34,583 bases of DNA from Clostridium prolinivorans (lineage in GTDB: Bacteria; Bacillota; Clostridia; Clostridiales; Clostridiaceae), in the NCBI RefSeq assembly GCF_004011155.1, contig NZ_RJWG01000018.1, forward strand, positions 1 to 34,583, read 5' to 3'. The translations under genes and the position numbers were made by a program. Shown here piece by piece: positions 6,203-12,969 of the stretch (position 1 is the stretch's first letter; each line of letters starts with the position of its first letter). Under the pieces are notes generated by a model, which saw nothing but the letters and a program-made list of their open reading frames with translations, made no database searches and had not been told where the DNA came from.

Positions 6203-7813
6203 TTAATGATTAAATATAACTTCAGCTATATTTGTAGCATGATCTCCAACTCTTTCTAAGTTGCTTATTATATCTAAAAAAATAGTTCCGCTATAAGCAT
6301 TACAGCTGCCATTATTAAGCCTTTTTATATGAGTTTTACGAAGTTCTTTTTCTAGACTGTCAATTCTTTCTTCTATTTTAAGAACATCTTGGGCAGCATA
6401 AGAATCGTTATTTTCAAAACTTGATATGCTTTTATCAAGAGCACTTATTGTGTAATTAAACATATGATCTAAATCATTTAAAGCATCATCAGAAAATTCA
6501 AGTTTTTTAAGTATTTTTTCTTGAGCAAGTTCTGCTAAATTTTCAGCATGATCTCCAATTCTTTCTACATCATTAACTATATGGTACATTGAAGTTATAA
6601 CTTCTGATTGACCAGCTGGTATTTCTTTATTTGAAATTTTTGTTAAAAAAGATACTATTTCTCTTTCTAAAATATTAATTAAATTTTCATTTTCAAATAC
6701 TTTTTCAATGAGGGTGCTATCATTTGTTCTAAAAGCATCCATAGAAAGTTCTAAATTTTCTTTAGCTTTATTTGCCATTCGTATTATTTCTTTTACAGTT
6801 TGTCCAATTGCAACTGCAGGTGTTTCTAGAAATCTTTCATCTATAAATTTTGTACCCATTTTTTCAGTTTCATCTTCTCCTGGAATAAGCTTGTTTACAA
6901 ACTTAATAAGAAGAGGAATAAACCAAGCCAATATAAATGTATTAATTATATTAAATATTGTGTGTGCATTTGCAATTTGCCTTTTTATATCAGCATTTCC
7001 GCTTAATAATTGAACTAAAATTATAAATGGTTTTAAAAGTATGAAGAAAATTACTGTTCCAACTACATTAAATGTTAAATGAATTAAGGCTGCTTTTTTT
7101 GCTGTTTTTGTTGTTCCTATACTAGCTAAAAGTGCTGTAACACAGGTTCCTATGTTAGTTCCAAATAAAACAGGAATTGCTGCTTGAAGTGGTATAACAC
7201 CGCTTCCGGCAATAGTAATTAATATACTTGTAGTTGCTGAAGAACTTTGAATAATTCCTGTTGCTATCATACCTACTAGTATACCTAAAAAAGGATTATG
7301 ACTTAAAGCTACAATCATATTTTTAAATTCAGGAGCTTTAGATAATGGTGATAATGCTGTTCCCATAATTTCAAGTCCCATAAACAGTATACCAAAACCT
7401 AAAACTATATGACCAATTTCTCTGTTTTTCTTTGATTTAGAAAATAATGTTATAGCAGCTCCTAAACCTACAAAGATTGGTGCAGTAGCAGAAAGGTTAA
7501 ATGCAACAAGTTGTGCTGTAATTGTAGTACCTATATTGGCTCCCATAATTACTCCAGCTGCTTGGTAAAGGCTCATAAGTCCAGCGTTAACAAAGCCTAC
7601 TACCATAACTGTAGTAGCACTGCTGCTTTGAATAATAGAAGTTACTATTGTTCCAACTAAAATACCTTTTACAGGATTGGATGTTATCTTTTCAAGAAAT
7701 CCTTTTAACTTTTCTCCAGCTGCATTTTCTAGACCATCTCCCATAAGCTTCATACCATATAGGAAAAGTCCCAAGCCGCCAATAAGGCTAATAATGGTCG
7801 AAGAAATATCCAT
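6203..7813 (-). CDS. Na+/phosphate cotransporter family protein with PhoU-like C-terminus
   Basis: This 536-residue NptA/YjbB-type transporter has an N-terminal half with 8-9 membrane segments and the two inverted family repeats, each with QSSSATT (about 62-68 and 189-195). A cytosolic all-helical PhoU-like region follows from about residue 340, with two repeats containing ...ERxGDHAxNxAE... motifs. It would move inorganic phosphate with sodium across the cytoplasmic membrane. The ATG at 7813 follows GGAGGG. Upstream, three TTAACA-type repeats spaced exactly 11 bp (7899-7926) lie next to a good promoter, suggesting control by the PhoP phosphate-starvation regulator. The direction of transport (uptake or export) cannot be settled from the sequence. 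Confidence 0.9.
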   Translation of the reverse strand: MDISSTIISLIGGLGLFLYGMKLMGDGLENAAGEKLKGFLEKITSNPVKGILVGTIVTSIIQSSSATTVMVVGFVNAGLMSLYQAAGVIMGANIGTTITAQLVAFNLSATAPIFVGLGAAITLFSKSKKNREIGHIVLGFGILFMGLEIMGTALSPLSKAPEFKNMIVALSHNPFLGILVGMIATGIIQSSSATTSILITIAGSGVIPLQAAIPVLFGTNIGTCVTALLASIGTTKTAKKAALIHLTFNVVGTVIFFILLKPFIILVQLLSGNADIKRQIANAHTIFNIINTFILAWFIPLLIKFVNKLIPGEDETEKMGTKFIDERFLETPAVAIGQTVKEIIRMANKAKENLELSMDAFRTNDSTLIEKVFENENLINILEREIVSFLTKISNKEIPAGQSEVITSMYHIVNDVERIGDHAENLAELAQEKILKKLEFSDDALNDLDHMFNYTISALDKSISSFENNDSYAAQDVLKIEERIDSLEKELRKTHIKRLNNGSCNAYSGTIFLDIISNLERVGDHATNIAEVIFNH

Positions 7814-7863
7814 ACGATCCCTCCACTTAAATTTTACATAATAATAAAAAAACCTACGAAAAT

Positions 7864-7892
7864 ATCATACTACTATATATTTTGTTTGTTAA
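7864..7892 (-). promoter_or_regulatory. Promoter of the Na/phosphate symporter gene
   Basis: On the minus strand -35 TTAACA (7887-7892) is followed 17 bp later by -10 TATGAT (7864-7869), about 50 bp upstream of the ATG. Both hexamers match consensus at five of six positions. Confidence 0.6.
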
Positions 7893-7898
7893 GTATTT

Positions 7899-7926
7899 GT
7901 AACATAAACTTAACATAGATTTAACA
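7899..7926 (+). promoter_or_regulatory. Tandem Pho-box-like repeats (PhoP operator candidate)
   Basis: GTAACA (7899-7904), TTAACA (7910-7915) and TTAACA (7921-7926) recur with exact 11-bp periodicity just upstream of the -35 hexamer. PhoP of low-GC Gram-positives binds direct TT(A/T)ACA repeats with 11-bp spacing on either strand. Downstream lies a phosphate transporter gene, which fits. Confidence 0.6.
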
Positions 7927-7932
7927 TAAAAA

Positions 7933-7999
7933 ATTTCCAATTAAAATTCTAAGAATTATACTAATATTTAGATAAGTTCTTAGAATTTTAATTGGAAAT
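7933..7999 (-). terminator. Terminator of the kinase-like gene, 23-bp perfect hairpin
   Basis: The 23-base arm at 7933-7955 (starting ATTTCCAATTAAAATT) is exactly complementary to 7977-7999. A T tract follows on the minus strand. It begins one base beyond the stop codon of the minus-strand gene. Confidence 0.8.
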
Positions 8000-8602
8000 C
8001 TATTCAATATCATCAATTATATTAAGTTCTTTAATATAATTAGTTATTTTATTGTACCATTTTTTGTATAACTTTGGTTCTTCTTCTCTTAATACTTCTA
8101 AGAAAAAGTCTAACACACCTAATTTATATAATCCTTTTGAAAGATGCCTAGGAAAATCTCTTTCTTTAGAATAAAATTTTTGAGGATCTATAATCATTAA
8201 TTTACCATTTGAATCTACAAAAACATCTTTGCAACGTACATCTATTTTCAAAAATTTTAGTCTTTCAAATTCTTTTAACATTTCTAAAATGCTAATAACA
8301 AGTTTTCTTGTAAGTCCATTCTTTTTTATATAGTTTTTCAAAGGTATTCCATCTACATAATCTCTTATCATGTAATTTCCGCCAACTTCGTAGAGTCTAG
8401 GAAAATATTTATTTCCATTTACCTTTTTTAAAATATGAGCTTCTCCATAGAAATCTTTCATTATAAAACAAATTTTTATAACTTTACCATCAGGAAGAAG
8501 ATATACTATTCCATTATGGCCTTTACCTAAAAATTTGCATTCAAAAAGATTAATATCAGAATATTTATTTTGTTGAAATTTATGTTTATGTTTTTTACTC
8601 AT
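8000..8602 (-). CDS. Small protein kinase-like (PKL) fold protein
   Basis: This 200-residue protein resembles the ATP-binding half of a Ser/Thr or RIO-like kinase. It has a glycine loop GKGHNGIVY (26-34), a putative ATP-Lys K43 in VIKIC, a helix-C Glu E54, a hinge-like RDYVDGIPL (80-88) and a catalytic-loop candidate KIDVRCKDVFVD with D121. The metal-binding position is DPQ (D139) instead of DFG. The canonical HRDxKxxN is not kept and the C-lobe is short, so it may be a minimal or atypical kinase, or a pseudokinase. The lysine/histidine-rich start (KKHKHK) is notable. It is soluble, monocistronic, and divergent from the DUF1836 gene. The substrate is unknown. Confidence 0.72.
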   Translation of the reverse strand: MSKKHKHKFQQNKYSDINLFECKFLGKGHNGIVYLLPDGKVIKICFIMKDFYGEAHILKKVNGNKYFPRLYEVGGNYMIRDYVDGIPLKNYIKKNGLTRKLVISILEMLKEFERLKFLKIDVRCKDVFVDSNGKLMIIDPQKFYSKERDFPRHLSKGLYKLGVLDFFLEVLREEEPKLYKKWYNKITNYIKELNIIDDIE

Positions 8603-8696
8603 ATATATACCAAAAAAATATTGCTTTGTAATAACATATGAAAATTAAATTTAAATATTACAAAATTTTCTATATTTGATAAGTTTCAACTATATA

Positions 8697-8733
8697 ATTT
8701 AACTTGTAATGAGTTTATATTTAACTTATAATG
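8697..8733 (+). promoter_or_regulatory. Promoter of the DUF1836 gene with 22-bp-spaced direct repeat
   Basis: -35 TTGTAA (8704-8709) and -10 TATAAT (8727-8732) are 17 bp apart. Both lie in a repeated element, ATTTAACTTGTAATG (8697-8711) and ATTTAACTTATAATG (8719-8733), which agree at 14 of 15 bases and are two helical turns apart. Confidence 0.55.
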
Positions 8734-8771
8734 TGAATATAGGATATAAAAATTCAGGAGGATTTTAAATT

Positions 8772-9365
8772 ATGGAAAGAGATAGTTTTAATATATATAA
8801 TATAAGAAAATTAGCTGAAGAAATATCAAAAAATGCAATAGTTTCCTATGAAGATTTACCACGTTATGATTTGTTTTTATCTCAAGTAATTGATTATTTA
8901 AATGATAAATTTGAAGATGAAAAATATACTAGCAGTATTGTACAAAATTATATAAAAAGTGAAGTTATATCAAAACCTGAAGAGGGTAAAAAGAGAGGAT
9001 ATACTAAGGAGCATCTAGCTCAACTTTTATTATTAAGTTATATGAGACCTGTATTAACATCAGAAGAAATTAAAAAAGTTTTTAATCTTGCATTTAATAA
9101 TATAAATAACAAATCTGATGATATATTATCTTGGGAAAAAGCTTATAAAATATTTTCTAATTTTCAAAAAGAAATAATTGACGATTTTTTATCTAAAAAT
9201 AATTTTAATCAAGAAAAGCTATTAAATATAATAAAAGAAAATAATTTAAAAAAAGATGATGAAGAGAGAATTTTAGTTTTTCTTACAGTGATGACATTAA
9301 TAGCAGAAGCGAGCATTATTAAAAAGCTTGCTAAAAAAATTATTGATGAATATAATGAAAAATAG
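8772..9365 (+). CDS. DUF1836 domain-containing protein
   Basis: This 197-residue soluble protein matches the DUF1836 family, which is common in clostridia and bacilli. The family pattern is visible: an N-terminal ...EDLPRYDLFLSQVIDYL... segment followed by ...SYIKSEVISKPEEGKKRGYTKEH-like residues and an all-helical C-terminal half. Early helices resemble a winged or MerR-like DNA-binding module (the ...Y(I/L)...GYTKEHLAQL part), so a regulatory role is plausible but unproven for the family. It starts at an ATG after a strong AGGAGG. The next gene, a CoA-transferase, begins 28 bp downstream. Together with the VOC gene it may form one transcript. Confidence 0.8.
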   Translation: MERDSFNIYNIRKLAEEISKNAIVSYEDLPRYDLFLSQVIDYLNDKFEDEKYTSSIVQNYIKSEVISKPEEGKKRGYTKEHLAQLLLLSYMRPVLTSEEIKKVFNLAFNNINNKSDDILSWEKAYKIFSNFQKEIIDDFLSKNNFNQEKLLNIIKENNLKKDDEERILVFLTVMTLIAEASIIKKLAKKIIDEYNEK

Positions 9366-9393
9366 AAAAAATATAAGCAAAAGGAGTTTATTT

Positions 9394-10638
9394 ATGAATT
9401 ATAAGGAACTATATAAAAGCAAATTAATAAGTTTAGATGAAGCTATTAATAAAGTAAAATCTAATTATGAAATTGCTGTAGGCTTAGGTGCTGCTGAAGC
9501 AACAGGATTTCTTTCAAACCTTCATAAAATAAAATCTAAAGTAGAAAATGTGTCAGTAATTACTTGCTTAAATATGGGGAATTATGAATTTTGTTCTAAT
9601 CCTGAAATGAATGGACATTTTATTAATGAAACTTGGTTTTATAGTGGTTTGGCAAGAAAATCACATAAATTTGAAACTGTTTCATTAATTCCAAGTCATC
9701 TTCATTTTGCCGCTAAAAAAAGGTTAAATTATAAAAAACCCAATATTTTCGTAGGTACAGCAACTCCTATGGATAAACATGGATATTTTTCATTATCACT
9801 TTCAGTAACATATGAAAGAGAATATATAGAAAATGCAGATATAGTTATTTTAGAAATAAATGAAAATCTTCCAAGGACCTATGGTGATACTGCTGTACAT
9901 ATAAGTGAAGTTGATTTTGTATATGAATATAAATCTCCTCTTATTGAACTTCCAAGTATAGAACCAAATGAAAAAGATATAACTATAGGTAATTATATAT
10001 CTGAACTAATAGAAGATGGATCTACATTACAGCTAGGAATTGGTGCTATTCCAAATGCAGTTACAAAGGCATTATCTAATAAAAAAGATTTAGGTATTCA
10101 TACTGAAATGTTTACAGATGGTATAGTAGATCTTTATAATGAAGGAGTTGTTACTAATAGAAGAAAATCAATAAATAAAAATAAGTTTATAGCATCTTTT
10201 GCATTAGGAACAAAAAAACTTTATGATTTTATAGATAATAATCTTTCTGTAGAATTTAAAAGTGCTGCATATACTAATGATCCTTATATTATAGGACAAA
10301 ATTATAAAATGGTATCAATTAATACTTCTATACAGGTAGATTTAACAGGGCAATGCTGTTCTGAGTCAATTGGATTTACTCAGTATAGTGGTACTGGAGG
10401 GCAAGCTGATACTGCAATAGGTTCTCAAAATAGTAATGGAGGTAAATCTATTATTACTTTGTATTCAACAGCAAAACAAGATACTATTTCAACAATAGTT
10501 CCATTTATTAATTTAGGAGCTGCTGTATCTCTTTCAAGAAATGATGTAGATTATGTTGTAACTGAATATGGAGTAGCTAAATTAAGTGGACGCAGTATAA
10601 GAGAGAGTAAAAGAGTTAATAAATATAGCTCATCCTAA
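9394..10638 (+). CDS. Acetyl-CoA hydrolase/transferase family protein (CoA-transferase), C-terminus frameshifted
   Basis: This family I-type CoA-transferase is of the Ach1 / 4-hydroxybutyrate CoA-transferase / butyryl-CoA:acetate CoA-transferase group and moves CoA between acyl groups. The catalytic glutamate is E238 in GIHTEMFTDG, and the CoA-binding segment LGIGAIPNAV is at 214-223. As read, it is 414 residues and ends abruptly ...SIRESKRVNKYSSS. The expected family tail (ELINIAHPKFREEL...) is present in another frame directly after, up to 10687. Adding one AG unit to the (AG)4 tract at 10600-10607 would restore a 431-residue product reading RERVKELINIAHP. The start is the ATG at 9394 after AAAAGGAG; upstream in-frame ATGs lack ribosome sites and overlap the previous gene. 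The exact acyl substrate is unresolved. Confidence 0.85.
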   Translation: MNYKELYKSKLISLDEAINKVKSNYEIAVGLGAAEATGFLSNLHKIKSKVENVSVITCLNMGNYEFCSNPEMNGHFINETWFYSGLARKSHKFETVSLIPSHLHFAAKKRLNYKKPNIFVGTATPMDKHGYFSLSLSVTYEREYIENADIVILEINENLPRTYGDTAVHISEVDFVYEYKSPLIELPSIEPNEKDITIGNYISELIEDGSTLQLGIGAIPNAVTKALSNKKDLGIHTEMFTDGIVDLYNEGVVTNRRKSINKNKFIASFALGTKKLYDFIDNNLSVEFKSAAYTNDPYIIGQNYKMVSINTSIQVDLTGQCCSESIGFTQYSGTGGQADTAIGSQNSNGGKSIITLYSTAKQDTISTIVPFINLGAAVSLSRNDVDYVVTEYGVAKLSGRSIRESKRVNKYSSS

Positions 10639-10687
10639 ATTCAGGGAAGAACTAAAGTATCAAGCTAAAAAAAATTATATTTGGTGA
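10609..10687 (+). pseudogene. Out-of-frame C-terminal tail of the CoA-transferase
   Basis: The frame beginning near 10612 reads ELINIAHPKFREELKYQ... and ends at TGA 10685-10687. This is the usual C-terminus of this CoA-transferase family, now displaced by a 2-bp loss (or 1-bp gain) at or near the AG repeat 10600-10607. A sequencing error, a recent mutation or a phase-variable tract would all look the same here. Confidence 0.8.
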
Positions 10688-10720
10688 TTTATAAAAATTT
10701 ATATAAATAGGGGTTTAAAA

Positions 10721-11107
10721 ATGAAATTAAATAAAATACATCATGTTGCAATTATTTGTTCTGATTATAAAAAATCTAAATATTTTTATGTAAATATATT
10801 AGGTTTAAAAATAATTAAAGAAACTTACAGAAAAGAAAGAGATTCATATAAACTTGATTTAAGCATTGATAAAGATTATCAAATAGAGTTATTTTCTTTT
10901 AATAATCCACCTAAAAGATTAAGCTATCCAGAGGCTACGGGACTTAGGCATTTAGCTTTTGAAGTTTCTAATATTAATGAAGCAGTAAAAGAACTTAATG
11001 ATAAAGGTATAGTTACAGAACCTATAAGAATTGATGAAATTACAGGTAAAAAATTTACTTTTTTTAATGACCCTGACAATTTACCTTTAGAGATTTATGA
11101 AAAATAA
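10721..11107 (+). CDS. VOC family protein (glyoxalase/YaeR-like)
   Basis: This 128-residue protein has the vicinal-oxygen-chelate fold: two beta-alpha-beta-beta-beta units with the usual metal ligands, H8 in KIHHVAI, E56 in QIELF, H77 in LRHLAF and E124 in PLEIYEK. It is most like the YaeR/GloA2-type single-domain glyoxalase relatives, which bind a divalent metal. The actual reaction (methylglyoxal removal, epimerase or other) is not evident. It follows the CoA-transferase with 33 bp after that gene's restored stop, so cotranscription is likely. It ends just before a bidirectional terminator shared with hydA. The ribosome site is only AGGGG-like and weaker than its neighbours'. Confidence 0.85.
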   Translation: MKLNKIHHVAIICSDYKKSKYFYVNILGLKIIKETYRKERDSYKLDLSIDKDYQIELFSFNNPPKRLSYPEATGLRHLAFEVSNINEAVKELNDKGIVTEPIRIDEITGKKFTFFNDPDNLPLEIYEK

Positions 11108-11110
11108 AAC

Positions 11111-11153
11111 AGGCACAAAGCAAGGAAAATTTTAAACACTTTGCTTTGTGCCT
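11111..11153. terminator. Bidirectional terminator between the VOC gene and hydA
   Basis: AGGCACAAAGCAA (11111-11123) is perfectly complementary to TTGCTTTGTGCCT (11141-11153), between convergent genes, with T-rich flanks on the plus strand. Confidence 0.78.
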
Positions 11154-11205
11154 TTACTTATTACTTATATATTAATATTTAATATATTTTTAATTAATAA
11201 GTTAA

Positions 11206-12948
11206 TTACATTTTCTTTCTTTCAGTATAATGAGTGTGAAGAAGTTCATGAGCTTTTTCTCCATAAGGCTCACCTAAGTATTCTTTATATAATTTAAGAA
11301 CAGATTCATTTTCATGAGATTTTCTCTTAGCCTTACTTCTATCTTCATTATAGATACCTTCAGCACGTTTCTTTAGGATTTCTATGTCGCCATGTATATA
11401 TGGCTGTCCGCCTCCACCTATACATCCACCAGGGCAAGCCATTATTTCAATAGCTTGATAATTTGCTTCACCATTTCTTATAGCTTCAAGTATTTTTCTA
11501 GCATTTCCAAGACCATGAGCTACAGCTACATTTACATCCATATCATTAATTTTTACAGTAGCTTCTTTAACTCCATCCATACCTCTTAAATTGTGGAACT
11601 CAACATCTTTAAGTTCTTCATCAGTAAGCCATTCATAAGCTGTACGAAGAGCTGCCTCTAAAACTCCACCTGTAGTTCCAAATATTACTGAAGCTCCAGT
11701 TGATTCTCCAAGAGGATTATCAAAATCACCATCTTCTAGAGAATTAAAGTTTATACCAGCTTCTTTAAGCATTTTAGCAAGCTCTCTTGTAGTTATAACT
11801 ATATCTACGTCTTGATTACCTTCATGAGAAAGTTCTGGTCTTGCAGCTTCATATTTTTTAGCAAGACAAGGCATTACTGAAACTACTACTATGTTTTTAG
11901 GGTCTATACCAAGCTTTTCAGCTAAGTAAGTTTTTGCAACAGCACCAAACATTTCATGAGGTGACTTACAAGTAGATGGTATATCTAAAAGATCTGGGAA
12001 TTGATGCTCAAAGAATTTTACCCAGCCAGGGCAGCAACTTGTAAGTATTGGAAGTTTTCCTCCATGCTTAATTCTGTGAACAAATTCAGAAGCTTCCTCC
12101 ATTATAGTAAGGTCTGCAGCAAAGTCTGTATCAAAAACTTTGTCAAATCCAAGTTCTCTAAGAGCAGTAACCATTTTACCTGTAACAACAGTTCCTGGTT
12201 CTAAACCAAATTCTTCACCTAATGCTACTCTTACTGCTGGAGCAGTTTGAACTATAACAAATTTATCTTTATCTCTTAATGCATTCCAAACTTTTGAAAT
12301 ATTATTAACTTCTGTTAATGCACCAGTTGGACATACAGCAACACATTGGCCGCAAAAAGTACATGATGTATCTGTTAAAGGTAAGTTAAAAGCAGGTGCT
12401 ACAGCAGTTTCAAATCCTCTTTCAACTCCAGATAGAACATTTACTGTTTGAACTTTATTACACATAGTTTCACATCTTCTGCAAAGTATACATTTATCAA
12501 GATTTCTAACTATAGAATAACTTGAATCATCAATTTCATATGTTGACATTTCACCTTTATAAGGTATATCACGTATTCCAAGATCTGCAGCCAATTGCTG
12601 AAGTTCACAATTTGTATTTTTATCACAAACTAAGCAATCTTTTGGGTGATCTGATAAAAGAAGTTCTACTACAGTTCTTCTTGCCTTTATTGCTTTTATT
12701 GTGTTTGTTTTTACTACCATTTTATCAAAAACAGGAGTAGCACAAGCTGGAGCTAAATTTTTTCTTCCTTCTATTTCTACCATACATACTCTACAGGAAG
12801 CAGTTTGATTAACCATTTTTATATCATGTAAATTTAGGTGGCACAATGTAGGAATTTTTATATTAAGAACTTTAGCAGCTTCTAATATTGTAGTTCCTTC
12901 TTCTACTTGTACCTGTCTATTATTTATAGTTACAGTTACTAAACTCAA
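11206..12948 (-). CDS. hydA: [FeFe] hydrogenase catalytic subunit HydA (NADH-dependent/bifurcating type)
   Basis: This is the cytosolic hydrogenase large subunit, 580 residues. From the N-terminus it has a plant-type [2Fe-2S] domain (Cys in LCHLNL, SCRVC and PACA), a His-Cys3 [4Fe-4S] site (HPKDCLVCDKNTNC), two further [4Fe-4S] clusters (CILCRRCETMC; CTFCGQCVAVCP), then the H-cluster domain with TSCCPGW, MPCLAKKYE and ACPGGCIGGGGQP. H-cluster ligands are C306, C361, C505 and C509, with proton-relay C305. It forms the HydABC complex with the two genes upstream, coupling H2 to NADH and possibly ferredoxin. The TTG at 12948 is preferred: AAGGTGA lies just upstream, whereas the in-frame GTG at 12957 overlaps that site. 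Confidence 0.95.
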   Translation of the reverse strand: MSLVTVTINNRQVQVEEGTTILEAAKVLNIKIPTLCHLNLHDIKMVNQTASCRVCMVEIEGRKNLAPACATPVFDKMVVKTNTIKAIKARRTVVELLLSDHPKDCLVCDKNTNCELQQLAADLGIRDIPYKGEMSTYEIDDSSYSIVRNLDKCILCRRCETMCNKVQTVNVLSGVERGFETAVAPAFNLPLTDTSCTFCGQCVAVCPTGALTEVNNISKVWNALRDKDKFVIVQTAPAVRVALGEEFGLEPGTVVTGKMVTALRELGFDKVFDTDFAADLTIMEEASEFVHRIKHGGKLPILTSCCPGWVKFFEHQFPDLLDIPSTCKSPHEMFGAVAKTYLAEKLGIDPKNIVVVSVMPCLAKKYEAARPELSHEGNQDVDIVITTRELAKMLKEAGINFNSLEDGDFDNPLGESTGASVIFGTTGGVLEAALRTAYEWLTDEELKDVEFHNLRGMDGVKEATVKINDMDVNVAVAHGLGNARKILEAIRNGEANYQAIEIMACPGGCIGGGGQPYIHGDIEILKKRAEGIYNEDRSKAKRKSHENESVLKLYKEYLGEPYGEKAHELLHTHYTERKKM

Positions 12949-12969
12949 AACTTTCACCTTCCTCTCAAA

